DNA of 7,473 nt. Source: Azonexus sp. Lineage in GTDB: Bacteria > Pseudomonadota > Gammaproteobacteria > Burkholderiales > Rhodocyclaceae. Made by a program: the position numbers and the translations under genes. Numbering within the stretch: position 1 is the first letter of the stretch; each line of letters opens with the position of its first letter. Shown piece after piece: positions 1 through 6,349 of the stretch. The stretch lies in contig JAUYQT010000331.1 of assembly GCA_030697085.1 (NCBI GenBank), positions 1 through 7,473 of the forward strand, written 5' to 3'. A model generated the notes under the pieces. The model worked only from the letters and a program-made list of their open reading frames with translations. It made no database searches and had not been told where the DNA came from.

Positions 1-30
1 TCCCCTACTAACCACTCCCCAACTAACCAA
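1..30. repeat. Two tandem 15-bp units upstream of gloA
   Basis: Positions 1-15 (TCCCCTACTAACCAC) and 16-30 (TCCCCAACTAACCAA) match at 13 of 15 positions and lie directly head to tail, ending eight bases before the gloA start. The first copy abuts the window edge, so more copies may lie upstream. The units are pyrimidine/A-rich with almost no G, which is unlike the surrounding coding DNA. No function is assigned. It could be a slippage-derived repeat or part of the gloA leader. Confidence 0.55.
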
Positions 31-37
31 GACAAAC

Positions 38-421
38 ATGCGCATTCTGCACACCATGATTCGCGTCGGCGATCTCGACAAATCAATTACCTTCTATACC
101 GAAACCCTCGGCATGCAGTTGCTGCGCCGTCAGGATTACCCGGAAGGCCGCTTTACCCTGGCCTTCGTCGGCTATGGCACGGAGAGCGAAGGTGCCGTAC
201 TTGAACTGACTCATAACTGGGATACGCCGAACTACGATCTGGGCAACGGCTACGGCCACATTGCGCTGGCCGTCCCGGATGCGGCAGCGGCCTGCGCCGA
301 GATCAAGATGCGTGGCGGCAAGGTGGTGCGCGAAGCCGGGCCGATGAAACATGGCAACACCATCATCGCCTTCGTCGAAGATCCCGATGGCTACAAGATC
401 GAGCTGATTCAGCGCGGCTAA
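38..421 (+). CDS. gloA: Lactoylglutathione lyase (glyoxalase I, Ni-type)
   Basis: This 127-residue cytoplasmic enzyme isomerises the hemithioacetal of methylglyoxal and glutathione to S-lactoylglutathione, the first step of methylglyoxal detoxification. It can be followed almost residue by residue against E. coli GloA as I recall it. The start [13 protein letters not shown], the central GYGHIALAV and the end [13 protein letters not shown] are all present. The four metal ligands of the E. coli enzyme fall at identical numbers here: His5, Glu56, His74 and Glu122. The short length without extra loops fits the Ni/Co-activated class rather than the longer Zn class. It comprises two glyoxalase beta-alpha-beta-beta-beta modules, about residues 1-60 and 70-125. 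The ATG at 38 is the natural start because His5 must follow it. No strong Shine-Dalgarno is visible. The next gene begins 28 bases after the stop, so the two may share a transcript. Identification is secure. Confidence 0.97.
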   Translation: MRILHTMIRVGDLDKSITFYTETLGMQLLRRQDYPEGRFTLAFVGYGTESEGAVLELTHNWDTPNYDLGNGYGHIALAVPDAAAACAEIKMRGGKVVREAGPMKHGNTIIAFVEDPDGYKIELIQRG

Positions 422-449
422 ACACAATCACACCCCACGGCGACCCAGC

Positions 450-1070
450 ATGAGCTTCCCGACATTTTTCACCGACATTCCCGGCATCACCCTGCGCGAC
501 CCATTGGCCGAACTGCTCGGCGCGGCGGAGGGCGGCTTGATCGAATACCGCTTTGCCGATGCGGTCAAACTGGCTGGCCATTCCTGCCCGACAGTTGCCG
601 GTGCCTGGCTGATCTCCGTGCGCGCCCTGCAAGCACTCTACGCTGACGAAACGCCGGAACGCGGCAACATTGCCGTGGCAATGAGCGAAGAAATCGACCA
701 GGGCGTCGCCGGCGTCATGGCCAGCATCGCCACCCTGCTCACCGGTGCCACGGGCGAAGGCGGGTTCAAAGGATTGGGCGGCCGCCATTCACGCCGCAAT
801 CTGCTGCATTTTGGCGTCGACGGCATTGCCGGCATGGCCTTTACCCGACGCGACAACAACGCTACGGTCGACTGCAAATTACGCCTCGATTTGGTCCCCG
901 CTGATCCACGCGTCAGCCACTTGCTGCCCGCCGTCGTGCGCGGCGAAGCAAATGCTAGCGAGAAAAAGCTGTTCGGCGAACTTTGGCAAGATCGCGTCAA
1001 GCGCATTCTGATTGACCACGCCGAATGCCCGGAACTTGTGCAGATCCATTACCCGGAAAAACAAAGCTAA
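450..1070 (+). CDS. FmdE-like domain protein of unknown function
   Basis: This is a 206-residue protein with no signal peptide or membrane segment, so it is probably cytoplasmic. The segment AGHSCPTVAGAWL (residues 42-54) resembles the His-x-Cys motif near the N-terminus of the FmdE domain, named for a protein encoded in methanogen formylmethanofuran dehydrogenase operons. His44 and Cys46 are the candidate metal ligands. A second conserved-looking block, EGGFKGLGGRHSRRNLLHFG (residues 103-122), takes the place where FmdE proteins usually carry a Gly-Cys-Thr/Gly-Lys-Gly motif. Here it lacks the cysteine but has His113 and His120. The C-terminal zinc-ribbon found in some FmdE proteins is absent. 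Two further cysteines (142, 193) are isolated. It lies 28 bases after gloA and probably shares its transcript, but glyoxalase gives no clue to its job. Methanofuran chemistry should not be assumed. Family assignment is moderate and function is unknown. Confidence 0.72.
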   Translation: MSFPTFFTDIPGITLRDPLAELLGAAEGGLIEYRFADAVKLAGHSCPTVAGAWLISVRALQALYADETPERGNIAVAMSEEIDQGVAGVMASIATLLTGATGEGGFKGLGGRHSRRNLLHFGVDGIAGMAFTRRDNNATVDCKLRLDLVPADPRVSHLLPAVVRGEANASEKKLFGELWQDRVKRILIDHAECPELVQIHYPEKQS

Positions 1071-1111
1071 AGCGCAGCATTGGTGGAGTTTCAGGATTAC
1101 CGGCTATCGGC

Positions 1112-1138
1112 CTGAATTTTCTCAGCCGAATAATTCAG
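1112..1138. promoter_or_regulatory. Small inverted repeat, possible operator
   Basis: CTGAATT (1112-1118) and AATTCAG (1132-1138) form a perfect 7-bp inverted repeat with a 13-base spacer in the gap between the FmdE-like gene and the binding-protein gene. It ends four bases before a candidate extended -10 element, so it would occupy the -35 zone, where a regulator could act. There is no T-run after it, which argues against an intrinsic terminator. A separate direct repeat GCCGAATA (1125-1132 and 1152-1159) brackets the candidate -10. Short repeats like these can arise by chance. Confidence 0.3.
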
Positions 1139-1141
1139 CTT

Positions 1142-1150
1142 TGCTAAACT
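1142..1150 (+). promoter_or_regulatory. Candidate extended -10 promoter for the binding-protein/kinase pair
   Basis: TGCTAAACT combines a TGn extension with a hexamer (TAAACT) that matches four of six bases of the sigma-70 consensus TATAAT. No credible -35 box lies 16-18 bases upstream, as is common for extended -10 promoters. Transcription would start near 1157 and give a leader of about 24 bases before the ATG at 1181. The site lies in the only non-coding gap before the binding-protein/kinase pair. The call is speculative. Confidence 0.3.
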
Positions 1151-1180
1151 CGCCGAATACCAAAAAACCAAAAGACACCG

Positions 1181-1969
1181 ATGCTTCACGCCCTATTGCT
1201 TGCCACTGCACTGCTTCTTGGACAAACACCTGCCATCGCTCAGGACAGCGCACTGGATCAAATCAAGGCAAGCCAAACCCTGCGCGTCTGCATCTGGCCG
1301 GACTATTTCGGCATCAGCTACCGCGACCCAAAAACCCGCCAGCTTTCCGGTATCGACATCGACATGGCCAAGGCGCTGGCTCACAAACTTGATGTCAGCC
1401 TCGAGTTCGTAGACAGCTCATTTGCCCGGCTCATTGCAGATGTCACCGAAAACCGTTGCGCCGTCGCCATGTTCGCCATCGGCATCACGCCGCTGCGCCA
1501 GCAAAAATTGCGCTTCACCCAGCCGCACCTGGCCAGCGATATTTATGCCATTACCACGCTGAGTAACCGCCGCATCAAATCCTGGCAGGACATCGACAAG
1601 GCCGGCGCCATTGTCGCCGTCGCCAAGGGCACCTTGCACGAACCCGTAATGCAGGAAAAACTCAAGGCAGCAACGCTGAAAATACTGGAAACACCGCACG
1701 CCCGCGAACAGGAAGTCGAATCTGGCCGGGCCGATGTTTTTATGACTGACTTCCCCTACAGCCAGCGCATGCTGAAAACCACCGACTGGGCCCGTCTGAT
1801 CTCACCGAAGACGACCTACCACATAACGCCCTACGCTTACGCCATACGGCCGGGCGACGAACGCTGGCACGGCTATCTCGAACAATTCGTCGCCGGCCAG
1901 AAACGTAACGGCGAACTGCGCAACATTGCCCAGCGGCATGGCTTACTGCCGCTCGTCGTACTCGACTAA
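1181..1969 (+). CDS. Periplasmic solute-binding protein, family 3 (amino-acid type), orphan
   Basis: This 262-residue secreted protein has a signal peptide, a hydrophobic stretch at residues 3-14 with likely cleavage after Ala20 (AIA/QD). There is no lipobox cysteine, so it should be soluble in the periplasm. The rest fits the bilobed SBP_bac_3 fold. Residues 33-60 carry the first strand and the GIDIDMAKAL signature (57-66). Arg106 in GITPLRQQKLRF sits where amino-acid-binding members hold the ligand carboxylate. Asp190 in ADVFMTD sits where they hold the amino group, so an amino-acid-like ligand is plausible. Cys37 and Cys93 could form a disulfide. The length is normal for the family. No permease or ATPase gene lies beside it. 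Instead the hybrid kinase begins 11 bases after the stop, which suggests a sensory rather than transport role (inference). The ATG at 1181 gives a well-formed signal peptide. The ribosome site is weak. Confidence 0.9.
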   Translation: MLHALLLATALLLGQTPAIAQDSALDQIKASQTLRVCIWPDYFGISYRDPKTRQLSGIDIDMAKALAHKLDVSLEFVDSSFARLIADVTENRCAVAMFAIGITPLRQQKLRFTQPHLASDIYAITTLSNRRIKSWQDIDKAGAIVAVAKGTLHEPVMQEKLKAATLKILETPHAREQEVESGRADVFMTDFPYSQRMLKTTDWARLISPKTTYHITPYAYAIRPGDERWHGYLEQFVAGQKRNGELRNIAQRHGLLPLVVLD

Positions 1970-1980
1970 GCCGAGCCGGC

Positions 1981-4900
1981 ATGTCCGTTCGCAATGCCCG
2001 CCACACGACCACGCTGCTGATCGGCCTGCAGATTCTGCTCGCCCTTTCGATCGTGGTCGGCGTTCTCCTCAACGTTTTCAGCCTGCGCCAGGAAACCCTG
2101 AACCGCCACCTGAAGGATGCCGAAGCGCAAGCTCGCGTCTTTGAAGACCAACTGACGCAAACGCTGAACCTGAGTAATCTGACACTGCAAAGCCTGCCGG
2201 AAAGCATTGATTTAGCCACCATGCACGGGGCGCAGAAAAAGCCCGGCGCGGCCAACAGCCAGCTGGAAATCATCCAGCGCCGGCTGCTATTTTTGCGCTC
2301 GCTCTCCGTGGCTAATGCGCAGGACGAAATTATCGCCAGCTCCAACCCTGAAAACATCGGTAAAAAAATCAACACTGACGATTTTGCACCGCGTCAGGAT
2401 GAGCCGAACCCGGCCAGCTTCCTCCGCATTGGCCCGCCCTGGGCAGGCCGCGATTTCGCCACCGGCCAGCCGGCCTCGGCGGCGCAACCCGTAGCAGCCG
2501 ACAGCAGCAGTTTTATCCCGGTCGTTCGCGCGGCAGTGATGAATCAACAGCCGGTCAAATTACTCGCGGCGATCAACCCGGACTATTTCCTCAACCACTT
2601 CACACGCAATATTGACCCCACGCTGAGCACCGTTGAAGTGCTGGCCTATGACGGCACCGTGCTCCTCTCGTCGCACGAAACTGACCTCCCCGGTAGCCAG
2701 CATATCGACAACGAACAGCTACACGAATGGCGCGCCAATGAAATGGGCTCATCAATTAACGACAAAACCTACGGGCAGGGCCAACTGACGGCTTATCGCG
2801 CCTCGCGCAACTATCCGCTGTTCATCGTGACGCATATCGATCGTCAGCAAGCCCTCGCCAAATGGCAACGCAATACGCAGCAAACCCTGATCGTTGCCGG
2901 CATTAGCCTGCTCACCCTGCTTTTGCTGACCAGCCTGCTGATTGCCCGTGCCCGGCGCAGCCTGGCAACCGAAACGCGCATGCAAGAAGAACGGCAACTG
3001 GCCGCCCAGGTTTTTGAACACAGTACCAACGGCATCCTGATCGCTGACCCCGAAGCCCGAATTGTTGCGGTCAACCCACGTTTTGAGGCGGTTTCCGGCT
3101 ATACCGCCGACGAAGTGCGCGGCCAAAACCCCCGCCTGTTTTCCTCCAACCAGCATGACACCGCTTTCTACCAGGCGATGTGGCAGACGCTGAACAAAAC
3201 CGGCCTCTGGAGCGGACACATTGTCAATTGCCGCAAAGATGGCAGCATGCTGGAAGAATGGCTGACCATCTCGGCCGTCCGCGATGGCGCCGGCAAACTC
3301 ACCCACTACGTCGGCGTTTTTGAGGATATTTCAGAGAGCCGCCAGCGCGACAGCCTGATCCGTCGGCTCTCGCAAGCGGTTGAGCAAAGCCCGACAAGTA
3401 TTGTCATCACCAATCTCGAACCGGCCATCGAGTATGTTAATCCGCAGTTTTTTCACACCACCGGCTTCCAGCCAGAAGAAGTCATCGGCAAAAACCCGCG
3501 CCTGCTGCAATCCGGCTTGACGCCCAAGGCGACTTACGAAGCGATGTGGCAAGCCCTGAGTCTCGGTGAGCGTTGGGAAGGTGAGTTCATCAACCAGCGT
3601 AAAAACGGCTCGATTTACCACGAGCGAGCCATCCTGGCGCCCATTCGTGATGAAAACGCCGCGATTACCCAATACGTCGCCGTCAAGCTCGACATTACCG
3701 AGCAACGCCTGCAAGCTATTCGCCTGCAACGCCAACTGGCCGCTCTGCGCGCCCTCAACGACATCGTCGCCATCACCACGATGGAACCGCGCGAAACCCT
3801 GCGCGCCGCGCTGCAAGTGGCCGTCGAGCATCTCCATCTCGAGTTCGGCATCGTCAGCCATATCAATCGCAGCGCTGGCGCCTACCGCATCGAAGTACAA
3901 ATTTCACCGCCGCAAACGCTGCACGACAATCAACACATCGAACTCGGCATCACCTATTGCAGCGTAACGCTGAAGCACGAAGACGTACTGGCCATTGCCA
4001 ACGTTGAACAATCAGACTTGAAAGCCCATCCCTGCTTCCGTGAATTCAAGCTGGCCGCTTATATAGGCGCCCCGATTTACGTCAATGGCGAGCTTTACGG
4101 CACGATCAACTTCTCTTCGATGACTGCCCGCGACCACGATTTCGACCCCTCCGACCTCGAATTTCTCCGCCTGCTGGCACGCTGGGCCGGCGCCTTTATC
4201 GAGCGCATGCGCGGCCTCGAACAACTGGTTGATGCTCGGCATGCCGCTGAAGCCGCCAGCCTGGCGAAAAGCAACTTTTTGGCCAACATAAGCCACGAAA
4301 TCCGCACCCCGATGAACGGCGTCATCGGCATGGCAGATTTACTGCTCGGCAGCCCGTTGACCGCAGAACAACGCGACTTTGCCGAAACCATCCGGCACAG
4401 CGCTGACGGTTTGCTGGGCCTGATCAACGACCTTCTTGATTTCTCCAAAATTGAAGCTGGCAAGCTCGAGCTTGAACATATCCCCTTCTCGCCCGCCGCC
4501 CTGCTCCGCGACATCCTGGCGCTACTGACCCACCAGGCCAGTTCCAAAAACATCACCCTCAATGCCGACAGTGGCCCGGGCATACCGCTGGAACTGCTCG
4601 GCGACCCCGGCCGACTGCGCCAGATCCTCATCAATCTGGTTGGCAACGCGCTTAAATTCACCCCGGCCGGCAGCGTTCATATACAAATGGATTGCCTCAC
4701 CGCCCCCAGCACACCGGCGCAGATTCAACTCGCCTTCACCATCCGCGATACCGGTATCGGCATGAGCCGGGCAACCATCGCCGATCTCTTCTCCCCCTTC
4801 TACCAGGCAGATGCCTCAACGACGCGCCGCTTCGGCGGTACCGGCCTCGGTCTCTCCATTTGCAAACGCCTGGTTGAACTCATGGGCGGCGAAATTAGCG

Positions 4901-5403
4901 CCCAATCGACCCCCGGCAGCGGCAGCACCTTCCACTTCCAACTACCTTTCCAGCTTGCCAGCGCCAACACCACGCCGGCCGCTGCCGACACCCGCACGGA
5001 CAGCCAGATTCGCCCGGGGCTACGCCTCCTGCTCGTCGAAGACAACCTGATCAACCAGAAAGTCGCCGGCGCCTTGCTGAAAAAACTCGGCGCCGAAGTC
5101 CGCGTTGCGATCAATGGCGCCGAAGCACTGAACCGGCTGGCGGAAGAAGCCTTTGACATCATCCTGATGGATTGCCAAATGCCGATCATGGACGGCTTTG
5201 AAGCGACCCGCCGAGTACGCGCCGGGGACGCCGGGGAAATCGCCCGCCGCCTGCCGATCATCGCGATGACCGCCAACGCCATGCAAGGCGACCGCGAACG
5301 CTGCCTCGCCGCCGGCATGAACGACTACATCGCCAAACCCTTCAGCCACACCGACCTGACCGAGGCTTTGCTGCGCTGGGATAGCCATCCGCAGCAGAAT
5401 TAA
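1981..5403 (+). CDS. Membrane hybrid sensor histidine kinase (Cache-PAS-PAS-GAF-HisKA-HATPase-REC)
   Basis: This 1140-residue inner-membrane kinase autophosphorylates on His and passes the phosphate to its own receiver Asp. TM1 is about residues 11-34 and TM2 about 303-322. They enclose a periplasmic region of about 265 residues, the size of a double-Cache sensor (inferred from layout). There is no HAMP domain. PAS1 spans about 340-455 and PAS2 about 461-580. The two are visibly related (both have NPRL, AMWQ-L and RK-GS blocks). GAF spans about 600-742. The HisKA H-box has His772 in ISHEIRTPMNG. The ATPase domain shows N-box Asn889, G1 DTGIGM (923-928) and G2 GGTGLGLS (952-959). The receiver, about 1013-1130, keeps Glu1020/Asp1021, phospho-acceptor Asp1064, Thr1097 and Lys1119, so both kinase and receiver look active. 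There is no HPt or output domain, so a separate HPt protein and response regulator are needed. It follows the binding-protein gene by 11 bases and is surely co-transcribed. The signal is unknown. Confidence 0.95.
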   Translation: MSVRNARHTTTLLIGLQILLALSIVVGVLLNVFSLRQETLNRHLKDAEAQARVFEDQLTQTLNLSNLTLQSLPESIDLATMHGAQKKPGAANSQLEIIQRRLLFLRSLSVANAQDEIIASSNPENIGKKINTDDFAPRQDEPNPASFLRIGPPWAGRDFATGQPASAAQPVAADSSSFIPVVRAAVMNQQPVKLLAAINPDYFLNHFTRNIDPTLSTVEVLAYDGTVLLSSHETDLPGSQHIDNEQLHEWRANEMGSSINDKTYGQGQLTAYRASRNYPLFIVTHIDRQQALAKWQRNTQQTLIVAGISLLTLLLLTSLLIARARRSLATETRMQEERQLAAQVFEHSTNGILIADPEARIVAVNPRFEAVSGYTADEVRGQNPRLFSSNQHDTAFYQAMWQTLNKTGLWSGHIVNCRKDGSMLEEWLTISAVRDGAGKLTHYVGVFEDISESRQRDSLIRRLSQAVEQSPTSIVITNLEPAIEYVNPQFFHTTGFQPEEVIGKNPRLLQSGLTPKATYEAMWQALSLGERWEGEFINQRKNGSIYHERAILAPIRDENAAITQYVAVKLDITEQRLQAIRLQRQLAALRALNDIVAITTMEPRETLRAALQVAVEHLHLEFGIVSHINRSAGAYRIEVQISPPQTLHDNQHIELGITYCSVTLKHEDVLAIANVEQSDLKAHPCFREFKLAAYIGAPIYVNGELYGTINFSSMTARDHDFDPSDLEFLRLLARWAGAFIERMRGLEQLVDARHAAEAASLAKSNFLANISHEIRTPMNGVIGMADLLLGSPLTAEQRDFAETIRHSADGLLGLINDLLDFSKIEAGKLELEHIPFSPAALLRDILALLTHQASSKNITLNADSGPGIPLELLGDPGRLRQILINLVGNALKFTPAGSVHIQMDCLTAPSTPAQIQLAFTIRDTGIGMSRATIADLFSPFYQADASTTRRFGGTGLGLSICKRLVELMGGEISAQSTPGSGSTFHFQLPFQLASANTTPAAADTRTDSQIRPGLRLLLVEDNLINQKVAGALLKKLGAEVRVAINGAEALNRLAEEAFDIILMDCQMPIMDGFEATRRVRAGDAGEIARRLPIIAMTANAMQGDRERCLAAGMNDYIAKPFSHTDLTEALLRWDSHPQQN

Positions 5404-5437
5404 ACCTTGAAACCTGAGTTGGACGCATCCGTTGGCG

Positions 5438-5488
5438 CGTTTGGCCGGAGGCAATGCGGAACGACCAAAGCTGGCACCCGGCCAAACG
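5438..5488. repeat. Perfect 11-bp inverted repeat, stem-loop 1
   Basis: CGTTTGGCCGG (5438-5448) is the exact reverse complement of CCGGCCAAACG (5478-5488), with a 29-base loop between. In + strand RNA the stem gains a G-U pair at its base (5437/5489). It begins 34 bases after the kinase stop codon. No T-run follows on the + strand, so it does not read as a classic intrinsic terminator. It could stabilise the 3' end of the mRNA, belong to a small RNA, or be a dispersed repeat. A perfect 11-bp GC-rich stem in a gap this short is unlikely to be chance. Confidence 0.6.
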
Positions 5489-5494
5489 TCGCTA

Positions 5495-5548
5495 CCGGGA
5501 AGCGCTATGGCCAGCCAGCGGCGAAGTAGGCGAGAGCGCATCCCCCGG
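5495..5548. repeat. Imperfect inverted repeat, stem-loop 2
   Basis: CCGGGAAGCGCT (5495-5506) pairs with AGCGCATCCCCCGG (5535-5548). Five base pairs form at the loop end, followed by an A-A mismatch, four pairs, a two-base bulge and two more pairs. The loop is 28 bases. It starts six bases after stem-loop 1 and has nearly the same loop size, so the two read as a unit. A competing pairing exists between GCGCTA (5502-5507) and TAGCGC (5557-5562). No T-run follows. Confidence 0.42.
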
Positions 5549-5663
5549 GAAACACCTAGCGCGAATACCTGATTCACGGCATTTTACCCATATTGCATTT
5601 ATTTAGACTGAAAAAGTGGGCCTGCCAAGTCGTTGAGACATTGATTTGGCGTCCCTCATTTTC

Positions 5664-5669
5664 AGGAGA
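5664..5669 (+). promoter_or_regulatory. Strong Shine-Dalgarno for the secreted-protein gene
   Basis: AGGAGA lies five bases before the ATG at 5675 and is the only textbook ribosome-binding site in the window. It fixes the start of the downstream gene, and it suggests that gene is translated more strongly than its neighbours, whose starts have only weak purine stretches. Confidence 0.8.
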
Positions 5670-5674
5670 ATGTC

Positions 5675-6283
5675 ATGTCGAAACTCACTTGGGCGCTTCT
5701 CGCGCTAGTTATCGCCCACCTCTCGGGCGTCACTTTTAACTTGGCTTCAGCGGCAGAAAATGATCCACTGATTCGTCAAATTTCCCCGGAAAATGCGGTT
5801 GACCGCAGCAAAATGCTTAAATTGCGGCAATACTCCGGAAAACTGGACACCCGGCAAATGCCCTGTTCTGAAAGCTCAGCACCGCCCTGCATCAACATGA
5901 TGCAACAGACGCAGTTGGCCATGAACACTTCGCCGTCGGCGGTGGAAACAGTCATTGCCTATGAAAGCCGGGGCATTGGCGAAGCTGACCCAGTTGCCGA
6001 AATGGCCGCCAACTACAACCTGCATATGGTATTTGCGACTCGCGGCAGTGGTGAATATCTGGCCGATGTCAAAGTAAGAATCGATGACGCCAAGGGCAAA
6101 CTGATCCTTGACGCGAACTCACCCGGGCCAATATTTTTTGCCCGGCTTCCTGCCGGCACCTACCGGGTGACTGCGAGTCTCGGCAACAAATCGCAACGCA
6201 AATCGGTCTCCGTGCAGGAGGGAAGATTGCGCGACCTGTATTTTTACTGGACGCCCAAAAATCTCGACGGTGCAGGAATGTAA
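5675..6283 (+). CDS. Secreted protein with a C-terminal beta-sandwich (carboxypeptidase-regulatory-like) domain
   Basis: This is a 202-residue exported protein of unknown function. The signal peptide has Lys3, a hydrophobic core at about 5-22 and likely cleavage near ASA/AE (residues 26-27). Residues 28-112 have no recognisable domain. They include two cysteines (64 and 72) flanking a Ser/Pro-rich loop, which could form a small disulfide loop. Residues 114-190 alternate hydrophobic and polar residues like a beta-sandwich. The pattern LADVKVRI...FFARLPAGTYRVTASL...SVSV is typical of carboxypeptidase-regulatory or transthyretin-like folds, where 'LPAGTY-V' precedes a strand. It ends with YFYW (189-192) and a short tail. 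The strong AGGAGA site sets the start, and the 271-bp gap upstream suggests its own promoter. The NfeD gene follows after 66 bases on the same strand. It is probably a periplasmic or outer-surface binding or structural protein. No catalytic motif is visible. Confidence 0.8.
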   Translation: MSKLTWALLALVIAHLSGVTFNLASAAENDPLIRQISPENAVDRSKMLKLRQYSGKLDTRQMPCSESSAPPCINMMQQTQLAMNTSPSAVETVIAYESRGIGEADPVAEMAANYNLHMVFATRGSGEYLADVKVRIDDAKGKLILDANSPGPIFFARLPAGTYRVTASLGNKSQRKSVSVQEGRLRDLYFYWTPKNLDGAGM

Positions 6284-6349
6284 AGCCAGTGAACCCGCCA
6301 GATTCTTTTCACCTGACACCCGACTGACGCACGCTCGGATCGGCTCAAC

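Larger units (their letters stand above)
5404..5674. other. 271-bp intergenic region: structured GC-rich half, AT-rich promoter-like half
   Basis: I see no convincing gene on either strand here. The first half (to about 5580) is GC-rich and holds the two stem-loops. The second half, from about 5580 to 5612, is AT-rich and is the natural place for a promoter of the downstream secreted-protein gene. The best -10-like hexamer is TAGACT (5604-5609, four of six consensus bases), but I find no matching -35, so I do not call a promoter. The motifs I recall for tRNAs and the common riboswitches (TPP, cobalamin, SAM, c-di-GMP) are not evident. Confidence 0.5.

Noticed and set aside
363..788. 141-residue minus-strand open frame across the gloA/FmdE-like boundary
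   Set aside because: It is a shadow of two real genes, with no signal or domain in the translation.
1740..2375. 211-residue minus-strand open frame over the binding-protein/kinase junction
   Set aside because: It overlaps two well-supported genes. The translation is rich in Arg, Ser and Cys with no recognisable family.
4095..4661. 188-residue minus-strand open frame opposite the GAF/HisKA region
   Set aside because: It is antisense to strongly conserved kinase motifs, and its Ser/Arg/Leu-rich composition is typical of a shadow frame.
5438..5488. Intrinsic transcription terminator after the kinase gene
   Set aside because: The stem is strong, but the loop is long (29 bases) and no T-run follows on the + strand.
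5020..5577. 185-residue open frame on the minus strand spanning the receiver end and the intergenic stem-loops
   Set aside because: Most of it is antisense to the conserved receiver domain. The extension arises from the GC-rich structured gap. The Arg/Ala-rich translation shows no domain and no supporting ribosome site.
5633..5661. TTGAGA (5633-5638) as a -35 box for the secreted-protein gene
   Set aside because: The hexamers at proper spacing (TCATTT or CATTTT) are poor -10 boxes, and the transcript would begin on top of the ribosome-binding site.
6284..6349. Possible frameshifted or broken start of the NfeD gene, because no ATG precedes the signal peptide
   Set aside because: An in-frame stop at 6314-6316 bounds the frame. 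GTG 6350 gives a proper signal peptide, so a non-ATG start explains it without damage.
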